Shown here: positions 1 to 7,857 of the stretch, piece by piece
How the letters are laid out: the number at the start of each line of letters is the position of its first letter
Position numbering within the stretch: position 1 is the first letter of the stretch
NCBI GenBank assembly: GCA_937872175.1
Contig: CALMPI010000016.1
Location: forward strand, 62,001-126,000
Direction of reading: 5' to 3'
Source: an uncultured Flavobacteriales bacterium
Lineage (GTDB): Bacteria; Bacteroidota; Bacteroidia; Flavobacteriales_F; PHOS-HE28
DNA: 64,000 nt
The notes under the pieces: model-generated
Seen by the model: only the letters and a program-made list of their open reading frames with translations
What the model was told of the DNA's origin: nothing
Databases searched by the model: none
Position numbers and translations under genes: made by a program

Positions 1-1978
1 CCTCCACACCCATGTAATACGCGACCACCGTACCCGCCGGCTGGGGTGGTATGGTCGCGTGGTAATCGTTGCTTCCGAAATCCACCATCGGAAGGGTGTT
101 CCAGACGGTCTCATCGTTCAGGCGGTAGAACAGCTTCACCTCCGAGAGGAAGGGAAGGAAGTCGAAGTCGAGGATCAGCTGCGCATCCAGGTCGATCCCC
201 TGCGCCTCGGCCGCCATCTCCAGGTTGCTGTGCACCAAGGTGGCGTTGCTCAGCAGGGTGATCCCATGCAGGGCGAAGGCCTCCACGATGGCCCCTGCGT
301 TCGGGGTCCCGTTGGTGATGTCCCCATCGTTGTCGTCCGCCTGCAGCGCATCGAGCAGTACATCGCGGAAGGCCTGTCCTTCATTCCCGTTCACCGTGTT
401 CGCCTGCAGACCGGGGAACGCCTCCACGAACAGGGTGAGCATCGCGTTCATGTCACTGCCCAGAAGCAGGTACGTGTCCCACCAGGCTCCGGCGATGATC
501 TCACCGTCCGCATGCACCTGGCCCACCAGGTCCACCGGATACACCTTCCGGTTCTCATCATAGCGGCGGATGTAGTCGTCGGGATCGCTCAACGAGCTGC
601 CCTCGGCCAGCACCGGGTCCTCGGTGATCGACAGGGCCCACACATCGGCGTAGCCCTCGTTCATGGCCCCGTTGGTGAACTGGCTCAACAGCTCGCCATA
701 GAACTTGTCGTTGATGCCATGGCCGTACTCATGGTACACCACCTCGGCGATCTGCGCATAGCTCTGGCAATCGTTACCCTCCTGATAGAAATTGATCGAG
801 CCCCCATCGTAGAAGGCGTTGCAGTTGCCCGCCACATCCACGTTCGTCGCGAAGGGGACGTCCAGCGCGGTGAAACTGGGCAGCCAGTCCTTCATGTGGT
901 CGTGCACCACGTTCACATGGTAGTATGCGCTCCGCTCACGGAGATTGGCGTCCGCATTGAAGCTCACCGCGTTCGGACCCTCCTGCAGGGTGGTCTGGAA
1001 GCTCGGCGTGCTCCCTCCCGTTTTCACGTTGCACCACCGGCCGTCCAGGAAGAAGGTCGCGTTCACCGGACCACCCACTCCGGTGTTCAGGTAGCCCTGG
1101 TCATCCAGATACTGGCTCAACCCGTTCACGACCACGCGCAGATCGGGAAGCACCTCGGTGGTGGCCGGCACATAGGGGTTCACAGTGTGGGCCGTGGCGG
1201 TGGCGGCGATCTCGGCTCCGGCGGATGCCGGTGGAGCATGGTGCACCACCAGGTCCTGGCGGTAGAGCAGCTCCCCCGAATGCGCGTCCACCCAGCACGA
1301 CCACCGTCCGGGGATGCCCTGCTCCATGGTATGGATGACGACCTCATGCACCAGCCGGTGCTCCACGGAGCGATGCCCGGGTACCGGCAGGATGCGCAGG
1401 CCGTTGACCTCGGAGCCCGTGATGCCGGTGAGTCCACTGGAGGCGTTCGCCACGGCGGCGGCGCCGCCGATGCCCGGCTGCATCTCCACCTGGATGCCCG
1501 GATAGAGGTCGGTGCCGAACGCGATCACCCGCCCCTGTCCATCCAGCTTCACCATCGCCTGCCCGAACACCACGGGAAGGCCTGCATGCGTTTGGGAGAA
1601 GTGCACGAAGGTGTGCTTCGCAGTGGGGTATACGGCGCGCACGCTCACCTCCCCGAGCGGAAGCCCGAAGCCTGCAAGCTGGTGTTGCAGGAAGTCCCAC
1701 GCCTTCGCCACGGGATCCGCACCCACCGTTCCAATGGGCGTTCCGAAGGCCCGATGCGGCAGCCCGTTGGCCTCGTTGAACTCCGTCCACCACGTGCCAT
1801 GCCCGGCCACGAAGGCACGCCACTGTGGTCGCGCGCGCAGCTCGGCCTGCCAGGCAAGGTCCGGTGTGCGCTTCGGATCGCGGATGAAGGTCACGTTCCG
1901 TTCATCCCGGCCGCCATTCACGGCCATCACATTGAGAATGCCGGTGAGCAGACCGGCGCTGAGAAGGGTTCGACGCAT
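1..1978 (-). CDS. M36-family (fungalysin-like) secreted metallopeptidase, 3' end outside window
   Basis: Secreted zinc endopeptidase. The 659 visible residues begin with a short signal peptide (MRRTLLSAGLL...), followed by a long propeptide region (about 30-240) containing a PepSY-like stretch WSCWVDAHSGELL. The catalytic zinc motif HEYGHG is at residues 416-421 and the third ligand lies in NEGYAD at 440-445, the spacing expected of M36/M4-type gluzincins. The reading frame runs off the left edge of the window, so the C-terminus, where a T9SS sorting domain would be expected, cannot be seen. Start chosen at 1978 because it gives the signal peptide and a GAACTTCG promoter-like box (1999-2006, complement) lies 20 nt upstream. 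Family assignment is firm; substrate unknown. Confidence 0.88.
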   Translation of the reverse strand, partial: MRRTLLSAGLLTGILNVMAVNGGRDERNVTFIRDPKRTPDLAWQAELRARPQWRAFVAGHGTWWTEFNEANGLPHRAFGTPIGTVGADPVAKAWDFLQHQLAGFGLPLGEVSVRAVYPTAKHTFVHFSQTHAGLPVVFGQAMVKLDGQGRVIAFGTDLYPGIQVEMQPGIGGAAAVANASSGLTGITGSEVNGLRILPVPGHRSVEHRLVHEVVIHTMEQGIPGRWSCWVDAHSGELLYRQDLVVHHAPPASAGAEIAATATAHTVNPYVPATTEVLPDLRVVVNGLSQYLDDQGYLNTGVGGPVNATFFLDGRWCNVKTGGSTPSFQTTLQEGPNAVSFNADANLRERSAYYHVNVVHDHMKDWLPSFTALDVPFATNVDVAGNCNAFYDGGSINFYQEGNDCQSYAQIAEVVYHEYGHGINDKFYGELLSQFTNGAMNEGYADVWALSITEDPVLAEGSSLSDPDDYIRRYDENRKVYPVDLVGQVHADGEIIAGAWWDTYLLLGSDMNAMLTLFVEAFPGLQANTVNGNEGQAFRDVLLDALQADDNDGDITNGTPNAGAIVEAFALHGITLLSNATLVHSNLEMAAEAQGIDLDAQLILDFDFLPFLSEVKLFYRLNDETVWNTLPMVDFGSNDYHATIPPQPAGTVVAYYMGVE

Positions 1979-2060
1979 GGCGCAACAGGTTGGGGGATCG
2001 AAGTTCGGTGGTGGATGGACAGGGAACAACTCCGACCCTGAGGTTGTGCGTGGATGCCCA

Positions 2061-2831
2061 TCAGGGGTCGGGCAGCTCCACGGACAGCCCATCATGGGCC
2101 AGCTCCACGCCATCCGGCAGGGCCGGCAGCACCTCGGCGTGCGGCCCCAGCAGATGGCTGATGTGGGTGAAGTAGGTACGGCGCGCCGCCAACTCCCGCG
2201 CCAGGTCCAACGCTTCCTCCAGGTTGAGATGCGCCGCATGAGGCTCGTGCCGCAGAGCGTTCAGCACCAGCACCTCCGAGCCGCGCACCCGCTCCTTGGT
2301 GGCCGGTGGCAGCTGCTTCGCGTCGGTGATGTAGGTGAGGCCACCGATGCGGAAACCCAGCACCGGCATGCCCAGGTGCTGCACGTCAACGGCTTCGAGG
2401 CCGATGCCGGCAGCGGTGAAGGGGCCCGCGGCGATCGGGTGCAGTTCCAGCTCGGGTACGCCCGGATAGCGCACCTCCGCGAACGCGTACGCGTAGATCC
2501 GTCGCACGGCGGCGAGCGTGGCCTCGGAGGCATGCACCGGCATCACCGCGCGCTGGCGGTGGTTGAAACTGCGCAGTTCGTCCATGCCGCTGATGTGGTC
2601 CATATGCTCATGGGTCAACAGCACCGCATCCACATGGTCCATCCCGGCGCGCAGGCTCTGCTGGCGCAGGTCGGGGCCGGCATCGATCAGCACGGACCGC
2701 CCGCCCACCTGCAGCCAGCCCGCCGTCCGCAGGCGCCGATCGCGCGGGTCGGTGCTCGTGCAGACCGCGCAGCGGCAGCCGATCACCGGCACGCCCTGGC
2801 TGGTACCCGTTCCGAGGAAGGTGAAGCGCAT
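2061..2831 (-). CDS. PhnP-like MBL-fold metal-dependent hydrolase
   Basis: A 256-residue metallo-beta-lactamase-fold hydrolase of the PhnP/phosphoribosyl cyclic phosphodiesterase-like group. The di-metal motif HEHMDH is at residues 74-79; downstream metal ligands are suggested by TDAKQL and HISH. The N-terminal GCRCAVC (18-24) matches the structural zinc-binding cysteine cluster of PhnP. No other phosphonate gene is nearby, so a role in C-P lyase metabolism is unlikely and the real substrate, a cyclic nucleotide or phosphoester, is unknown. Start at 2831 because the family begins MRFTFLGTGTSxGVP; the open frame further upstream would run through the tRNA gene. A box-like GTATTTTG lies about 10 nt upstream of the ATG. 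Confidence 0.88.
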   Translation of the reverse strand: MRFTFLGTGTSQGVPVIGCRCAVCTSTDPRDRRLRTAGWLQVGGRSVLIDAGPDLRQQSLRAGMDHVDAVLLTHEHMDHISGMDELRSFNHRQRAVMPVHASEATLAAVRRIYAYAFAEVRYPGVPELELHPIAAGPFTAAGIGLEAVDVQHLGMPVLGFRIGGLTYITDAKQLPPATKERVRGSEVLVLNALRHEPHAAHLNLEEALDLARELAARRTYFTHISHLLGPHAEVLPALPDGVELAHDGLSVELPDP

Positions 2832-2864
2832 GAAGGGTGCGCAAAATACCCCATCGCCGGGCGC

Positions 2865-2872
2865 TACCTTCG
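2865..2872 (+). promoter_or_regulatory. -7 box TACCTTCG of tRNA-Ser promoter
   Basis: TACCTTCG matches the Bacteroidota -7 consensus TAnnTTTG with one change and ends 9 nt before the tRNA acceptor stem, as expected if transcription starts just ahead of the mature 5' end. It backs onto the oppositely oriented PhnP-like gene. Confidence 0.55.
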
Positions 2873-2881
2873 CCCGCGCTC

Positions 2882-2968
2882 GGAGAGGTGGCAGAGCGGT
2901 CGAATGCGGCGGTCTTGAAAACCGCTTTACCCGCAAGGGTAACGGGGGTTCGAATCCCTCCCTCTCCG
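2882..2968 (+). tRNA. tRNA-Ser (anticodon UGA)
   Basis: A class II tRNA: acceptor GGAGAGG (2882-2888) pairs with CCTCTCC (2961-2967), discriminator G at 2968, and CCA is encoded at 2969-2971. The anticodon arm is GCGGT-CTTGAAA-ACCGC with anticodon TGA at 2916-2918. A long variable arm (around TTTACCCGCAAGGGTAA) and the GGTTCGAATCC T-arm fit tRNA-Ser, which reads UCN codons. Confidence 0.97.
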
Positions 2969-2976
2969 CCAAGCCG

Positions 2977-3051
2977 CCCCGCGAAAGCGGGGTGTGTTCG
3001 TTCCCGGCAGCGAGGCGATCGCGATCGACCGAGCGGACGGAACGAACACAC
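2977..3051 (+). terminator. Hairpin plus long inverted repeat downstream of tRNA-Ser
   Basis: CCCCGC-GAAA-GCGGGG (2977-2992) is a compact hairpin with a GNRA tetraloop and could end the tRNA transcript. Starting at its last base, GTGTGTTCGTTCC (2992-3004) and GGAACGAACACAC (3039-3051) form a perfect 13-bp inverted repeat around 34 nt that include the palindrome CGATCGCGATCG. The first hairpin is probably a terminator; the role of the larger repeat is not known. Confidence 0.5.
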
Positions 3052-3204
3052 GCGGACGCGAAGCGGGCGCGGCTTGAAGCCTCCCCCCCAACGGGATGCG
3101 CAGCCATCCCTCCCGCCGCGCCGAACCGCTTGTTCAGCACGCACAGGGCGCGGGAACGGCTGCACTGCTCCAAGGAACGGCGGAGGAACGCCCCGCGACC
3201 GACC

Positions 3205-3212
3205 TACCTTTG
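3205..3212 (+). promoter_or_regulatory. -7 box TACCTTTG, 5 nt before a start codon
   Basis: An exact TAnnTTTG match ending 5 nt before the ATG at 3218. With the normal distance from box to transcription start the mRNA would begin at or very near the start codon. Confidence 0.6.
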
Positions 3213-3217
3213 AACGT

Positions 3218-4669
3218 ATGTCACGCTCGATCCTCCCGTTCGCCCTGCTGTCGGTTTCACTACCCACCGGCGCTCAATCGCTGCCGGAGTTCATGGTGGA
3301 GGCGCGGCGCTTTGAAGTGCCCGGGCAGGGCCCCTTCGTGGACATCAGCGTGGCCGTGCTCGGCGCGTCGGTCCACCACGAGGACTCCGCCGCAGGCCTG
3401 TCCCAGGCCCGGTTGGAACTGGTCGCGCTGATCGAGAGGTCCGGCAGCATCGTGGACCACCGCAAAGTGGAGCTCACCGGCCCACCGCGCACCACGGAGC
3501 TTCCGCCCGATCTTCTGTACACCACGGCCTTCGCCCTTCCGTCCGGTGACTATACCTTGGAAGTGCAGGTGCGCGACCTGCAGGGAGCGGACTCGGCCCG
3601 CATCGAACGCCGCCCCCTGCTCCTACCCGCTCTCCCCGCCGGACCGACCTTCTCGGACGTGCTCCTCGTTTCGGGCACCGGCGCGGAGGGAGCGTCCGGG
3701 CACACCCACGCCGGCCGCACCTTCATTCCGTTCGTGGGGGCCTACTACCCCAGCTCGGTGGAACGGCTGGACCTCTACGCCGAGCTCTACGGGATGGACG
3801 ACCGGCTTGGAGGCGACAGCCTCTACCTGCTGAGCTACCAGATCGAGGGTCAGGGCACGGGTACGCCTGTCGGGGCGTTCCGGGCTGCCGCACGGGTGAA
3901 GGCGCGCGCGGTGGAACCGGTGCTGGGCGGCTTCGATATCCGCTCGCTGCCCAGCGGCAACTATGTGCTGGCCTTGGAGGCGCGCGACCGCTCCGGACAG
4001 CTCCTGGCCCGCACCGAGCGGTTCCTCCAGCGCAACAACCCGATCGCCTACCGGATGGACGACCTGTCCACCGTGGCCATGGGCGGCACATTCGCCGACC
4101 GCATCACCGAACCCGACAGCCTCGCCGAGTTCATCCACTGCCTGCGTCCCATCGCCGATGACCTCGAGCGCAAGATGATCGATGATCGCTGGAAGGACCG
4201 CGAGATGGACCTCATGCGCCGCTTCTTCTACAGCTTCTGGTTCAACCGCAACGGAATGGACCCGGAAGGTGCGTGGTCGGCTTACCGCGCCGAGGTCGTT
4301 CGGGTCAATCGGATGTACGGTTCGCGCATCAAGCGGGGGTACGAGACCGACCGTGGCTACGTGCATCTGAAGTACGGAGCGCCCAACACGATCGTGGACC
4401 GGCCCAGTGACATGGGGGTCTACCCCTATCAGATCTGGCACTACTACCGCGCAGGGCGCTACACCGACCGCCGGTTCGTGTTCTACCTGCCGGACATGGT
4501 GACCAACGACTACGAGCTGCTGCACTCCGAGGTCCCCGGTGAGATCCAGAACCCCCGGTGGAACCAGGTGCTCCACTCGCGCGACACGCCCATGAACAAC
4601 GTGCAGCCCGGCGCGGTGAACAGCCTGAGCGGTGAGCGGACGGACGAGTTCTTCCTGAACCCGCGCTGA
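3218..4669 (+). CDS. GWxTD domain-containing exported protein
   Basis: Exported protein of 483 residues with a signal peptide (MSRSILPFALLSVSLPTGAQS). The C-terminal third carries the GWxTD-family signature, here GYETD at residues 374-378 followed by RGYVHLKYGAPN, so the family tryptophan is a tyrosine. The middle part resembles repeated beta-sandwich modules (for example SGDYTLEVQV and SGNYVLALEA). GWxTD proteins are common in Bacteroidota and related phyla but have no established biochemical role. Start at 3218 because it gives a clean signal peptide and lies 5 nt after a perfect TACCTTTG box; the frame upstream would read through the tRNA. Next is a glycosyltransferase, 43 nt downstream. 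Confidence 0.85.
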   Translation: MSRSILPFALLSVSLPTGAQSLPEFMVEARRFEVPGQGPFVDISVAVLGASVHHEDSAAGLSQARLELVALIERSGSIVDHRKVELTGPPRTTELPPDLLYTTAFALPSGDYTLEVQVRDLQGADSARIERRPLLLPALPAGPTFSDVLLVSGTGAEGASGHTHAGRTFIPFVGAYYPSSVERLDLYAELYGMDDRLGGDSLYLLSYQIEGQGTGTPVGAFRAAARVKARAVEPVLGGFDIRSLPSGNYVLALEARDRSGQLLARTERFLQRNNPIAYRMDDLSTVAMGGTFADRITEPDSLAEFIHCLRPIADDLERKMIDDRWKDREMDLMRRFFYSFWFNRNGMDPEGAWSAYRAEVVRVNRMYGSRIKRGYETDRGYVHLKYGAPNTIVDRPSDMGVYPYQIWHYYRAGRYTDRRFVFYLPDMVTNDYELLHSEVPGEIQNPRWNQVLHSRDTPMNNVQPGAVNSLSGERTDEFFLNPR

Positions 4670-4712
4670 CGGAGGCACCGCCTCGGCCATCTTTGCCGCC
4701 GCACGCCCTCCC

Positions 4713-5750
4713 ATGCGCGATACGGCGATCGTGATCCTCAACTGGAACGGCCAGGCCTGGCTCCAGCGCTTCCTGCCCGGTGTCGTGCGCGAGGCCGAAG
4801 GCGCCGAGGTGGTGGTGGCGGACAACGGCAGCACCGATGGCTCCTTGGATTGGGTGCGCACGTACATGCCACAGGTGCGGGTGATCGCCCTTGACCGGAA
4901 CCTCGGGTTCGCGGGGGGGTACAATGCTGCTTTGGCGCAGGTGGAGGCCCCGTACTTCGTGCTGCTCAACTCGGACGTGGAGGTCCGTCCGGGCTGGCTC
5001 TCCGCCATGCGCGCCCTGTTGGATGCCGACCCGCGGATGGCGGCCTGCCAGCCCAAGGTGTTGGCCCATGCCCACCCGGACCGCTTCGAACATGCCGGTG
5101 CGGCGGGGGGATTCATCGACCGCAACGGCTACCCCTTCTGCCGCGGCCGGATCTTCGAGATCACCGAGACCGACCATGGGCAGTACGACGACGACCGCGA
5201 GGTGTTCTGGGCCACCGGCGCCTGCCTGATGGTGCGGGCGCGCGCCTTTCGCGAGAGCGGCGGCTTCGACGCCTCCCTGTTCGCGCACATGGAAGAGATC
5301 GACCTGTGCTGGCGCCTCAGGCGACGCGGCTGGCGCATCGGCTATACGGCCCGGGCCAGCGTGCTGCATGTGGGCGGCGGGGCGCTCGGCTACGGCAGCC
5401 CACGGAAGACCTACCTCAACTTCCGCAACAGCCTCATCGTCCTCACCAAGAACCTCCATACGGGCTGGCTGCCGGGCCGCTTGCTGCGCCGCTTCCTCCT
5501 GGACGGTGCGGCCGGTTGGAAGTTCCTGCTGGAAGGGCATGGCGCGCACAGCTGGCAGGTGGCCCGTGCGCATGTGCACTTCATCGGCCGGCTTCCGGCC
5601 CTCCTCCGCGAACGCGCCAGGCTCATGGACCAGGAGCAGGAGCCGGACCTCACGGGCATGTACACCCGCAACATCGCGTTCGACCGGTTCATCCTCGGGC
5701 ACACCCGGTTCAGCGACCTGCCACGGGAGGCCTTCGTGCGGCGTCCCTAG
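4713..5750 (+). CDS. Family 2 glycosyltransferase
   Basis: Predicted cytoplasmic or membrane-associated GT2 inverting glycosyltransferase of 345 residues. The Rossmann-like nucleotide-sugar region begins VILNWNG, with the donor-binding DNGSTDGS motif at residues 37-44 and a DXD-like LLNSDVEV further on; CWRLRRRGW lies where the acceptor-side ED-x-W region is expected. The family includes rhamnosyl- and other sugar transferases for surface polysaccharides, but donor and acceptor cannot be read from sequence. It has a CATCTTTG box (4688-4695) 17 nt upstream. Its stop overlaps the 3' end of the convergent aroQ by 4 nt. Confidence 0.9.
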   Translation: MRDTAIVILNWNGQAWLQRFLPGVVREAEGAEVVVADNGSTDGSLDWVRTYMPQVRVIALDRNLGFAGGYNAALAQVEAPYFVLLNSDVEVRPGWLSAMRALLDADPRMAACQPKVLAHAHPDRFEHAGAAGGFIDRNGYPFCRGRIFEITETDHGQYDDDREVFWATGACLMVRARAFRESGGFDASLFAHMEEIDLCWRLRRRGWRIGYTARASVLHVGGGALGYGSPRKTYLNFRNSLIVLTKNLHTGWLPGRLLRRFLLDGAAGWKFLLEGHGAHSWQVARAHVHFIGRLPALLRERARLMDQEQEPDLTGMYTRNIAFDRFILGHTRFSDLPREAFVRRP

Positions 5751-6181
5751 TGGAGGATCGGACGACGCAGCAGGTGCTCCACCGCCAGACGGTAGCTCTC
5801 CACGCCGAACCCCATGATGCTGCCCACGCATACGGCCCCGACCAGGGAGGTGTGGCGGAACGGCTCGCGCGCGAGCAGGTTGGTCAGGTGCACCTCCACC
5901 ACGGGCACCGACACGGCGGCCACCGCGTCGCGCAGGGCCACTGACGTGTGGCTGTAGCCCCCCGCGTTCATCACCACCCCTGTGTACACGCCATCCGCCT
6001 CGTGCAACCAGTGGATCAGTTCGCCCTCCAGGTCGCTCTGCCGGTGATCGATCCGGTGCTTCGGAAACGCTTCGCGCAAGCCGGACATCAGGCCCTCCAG
6101 ATCGGTGCTGCCATAGACCGAAGGCTCGCGACGACCAAGTAGGCCAAGGTTGGGGCCGTTGAGCACCAGGATGTCCGCCAT
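5747..6181 (-). CDS. aroQ: Type II 3-dehydroquinate dehydratase
   Basis: Third step of the shikimate pathway: dehydration of 3-dehydroquinate to 3-dehydroshikimate by a dodecameric cytoplasmic enzyme. The 144-residue length is normal for the family. NGPNLGLLGRREPSVYG holds the flexible lid Arg residues and the catalytic Tyr23; NAGGYSHTSVALRDA and EVHLTN are the other conserved substrate-binding blocks, the first with the catalytic His. A TTACTTCG box (6187-6194, complement) ends 5 nt before the ATG. It is divergent from xerD, so both promoters lie within 45 bp. Confidence 0.97.
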   Translation of the reverse strand: MADILVLNGPNLGLLGRREPSVYGSTDLEGLMSGLREAFPKHRIDHRQSDLEGELIHWLHEADGVYTGVVMNAGGYSHTSVALRDAVAAVSVPVVEVHLTNLLAREPFRHTSLVGAVCVGSIMGFGVESYRLAVEHLLRRPILH

Positions 6182-6225
6182 GCGGGCGAAGTAACGAAAG
6201 GCCCGCCCGATGGCATCTTTGTGCA

Positions 6226-7143
6226 GTGGACTGGCCCCGCGCGCTCAACCTGTTCCGCACCCACCTAAGGCTGGAACGCTCCCTGAGCGACCGCACCGTG
6301 GAGGCCTACCTCTCCGATCTGTCCAAGCTGAGAACCTTCGCTGAGGCCCGCTCGCCCGCCCTACCGCCTGATGCGCTGCGGCTCGATGACCTGCAGGCCT
6401 TCCTCATGCATGCGGTGAAGCAGGGGCTCGGCCCGCGCAGCCAGGCACGGCTGATCAGCGCCGTCCGCGCCTTCCATCACGCGCTGCTCGTCGACCGACG
6501 CATCGACACGGACCCCACCGAACTGCTCGAGGCACCGCGGCTCGGAAGGCACCTGCCGGAGTTCCTCAGCGTGGCCGAGATCGATGCCATCGTCGGGGCC
6601 ATCGACCTGTCCAAGCCCCTGGCCCATCGCGATCGCGCCATCGTGGAAACACTGTATGGATGCGGCCTGCGCGTGAGCGAGCTCTGCGGCTTGCGCATCA
6701 GCGACATCCACGGCCCCGAGCGGTTCATCCGCGTCATCGGCAAGGGCGACAAGGAGCGGCTGGTGCCCATCGCAGCCCATACCCTCGACCGGATCCGTGA
6801 CTACCAAGAGCACGAACGGGTGCATCAACCCGTCACCACACGTGCCGGGGATACGCTCTTCCTGAACGCCCGCGGCGGACCGTTGTCCCGTGTCTCGGTA
6901 TTCAACCTGGTGCGCACCCTCGCCACCAGGGCCGGCATCCTCAAGACCATAAGCCCGCACACCTTCCGCCACAGTTTCGCCACCCATCTTGTGGAGGGCG
7001 GCGCCGATCTGCGGGCGGTGCAGGAGATGCTCGGCCACGCCAGCATCACCACCACGGAGATCTACACCCACCTGGACCGCGAATACCTCCGAAGCAACAT
7101 CCTGCAGCACCATCCCCGCGCCCGGGGGAGAGCGGAGGATTGA
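6226..7143 (+). CDS. xerD: Site-specific tyrosine recombinase XerD
   Basis: Tyrosine recombinase of 305 residues that resolves chromosome dimers at dif together with XerC and FtsK. An N-terminal SAM-like core-binding domain (1-95, with RLERSLSDRTVEAYLSDL) is followed by the catalytic domain. Catalytic residues are visible as R149 in GLRVSEL, H245 and R248 in HTFRHSF, H271 in LGHAS and nucleophile Y280 in EIYTHLD. The start is GTG at 6226, only 4 nt downstream of a CATCTTTG box (6214-6221), which implies a leaderless mRNA. XerD rather than XerC is favoured by the HTFRHSFATHL and STTTEIYTHLD-like blocks typical of Bacteroidota XerD, but the two are hard to separate. Confidence 0.92.
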   Translation: MDWPRALNLFRTHLRLERSLSDRTVEAYLSDLSKLRTFAEARSPALPPDALRLDDLQAFLMHAVKQGLGPRSQARLISAVRAFHHALLVDRRIDTDPTELLEAPRLGRHLPEFLSVAEIDAIVGAIDLSKPLAHRDRAIVETLYGCGLRVSELCGLRISDIHGPERFIRVIGKGDKERLVPIAAHTLDRIRDYQEHERVHQPVTTRAGDTLFLNARGGPLSRVSVFNLVRTLATRAGILKTISPHTFRHSFATHLVEGGADLRAVQEMLGHASITTTEIYTHLDREYLRSNILQHHPRARGRAED

Positions 7144-7671
7144 TCAATTCAGCTTCGCCAGGGCACCCCGGGCGGCCAGCGCGCGCGTCACCGCGTCCAT
7201 CAGGGTGCCCACCTCGCCCCGGATCCGGCCATCGTAGGCCTCGTCCCAGTCCATCCGCCCGTCCAGCGGGTCGAACCTTGCGATGCCCATCGGCAGGTCG
7301 AAGAAGGACAGGTCCATGTCGGGCACCTGCTCGAACAGCGTCATTTCGATGAAGACCTCCTTGATGCTGTGGTCCCCTTCCCAGATCGGTCCATGCGTGG
7401 TGACCGTGAAGCACTTGGTGACGTGCCCCGGCATCACGAAGCGGATCACATAGTCCGCATTGTTGTCCAGCAGCAGCTCGTAGCGCCCGTTCTGGCCGGT
7501 GGTGAAGGTCCGCACGCGCTCACCGTTGCGGTACACACGCACCTGCGCCTCGGCCAGCGGCGCCGCCGTGAACTTGTCGGTCACCATGCCGACGATCCTG
7601 AGCTGGGCCGCCTCCGCGGTCGAAGCGAACCACAGGGTGGCCAACAGGATCAGGTCACGCAGACGTTCCAT
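7144..7671 (-). CDS. Small exported protein with carboxypeptidase-regulatory-like domain
   Basis: A 175-residue secreted or periplasmic protein. A signal peptide (MERLRDLILLATLWFASTAEA) precedes one carboxypeptidase regulatory-like beta-sandwich, about residues 25-100, recognised by the pattern VTDKFTAAPLAEAQVRVYRNG and the strand TGQNGRYELLLD. The rest (LDLSFFDLP... onward) is typical of uncharacterised Bacteroidota proteins that carry this domain. Start at 7671 gives the signal peptide; a TAGTTTCG box (7708-7715, complement) lies 36 nt upstream. Its stop directly abuts the stop of xerD (7143/7144), so the two genes are convergent. Function unknown. Confidence 0.72.
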   Translation of the reverse strand: MERLRDLILLATLWFASTAEAAQLRIVGMVTDKFTAAPLAEAQVRVYRNGERVRTFTTGQNGRYELLLDNNADYVIRFVMPGHVTKCFTVTTHGPIWEGDHSIKEVFIEMTLFEQVPDMDLSFFDLPMGIARFDPLDGRMDWDEAYDGRIRGEVGTLMDAVTRALAARGALAKLN

Positions 7672-7808
7672 CCGGGTGTTGGTCCGGCTGGTGCACGGAC
7701 CGGGCGGCGAAACTATCCGCGTCACCCACGGGATCCAAGGCCCCGATCCGCTCCCGGCCGGCGATCGATCAACAGCCGGATGTGCACAACCTCGCATCCA
7801 CGGAAAAA

Positions 7809-7841
7809 GCAGCGGGGCGGCCCGAAGGACCGCCCCGCTGC
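7809..7841 (-). terminator. Intrinsic terminator of the T9SS repeat-protein gene
   Basis: Arms GCAGCGGGGCGG (7809-7820) and CCGCCCCGCTGC (7830-7841) form a 12-bp stem. On the minus strand it is followed by TTTTTCC, a classic rho-independent terminator 17 nt beyond the stop codon of the gene at 7858-11250. Confidence 0.85.
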
Positions 7842-7857
7842 CTGTATTCCGGTAGGA

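Noticed and set aside
59-2041. Long plus-strand open frame of 660 codons at the left edge
   Set aside because: It is the antisense shadow of the M36 peptidase, whose minus-strand frame contains the zinc motif and signal peptide; the plus-strand translation is His/Val/Arg-rich with no domain.
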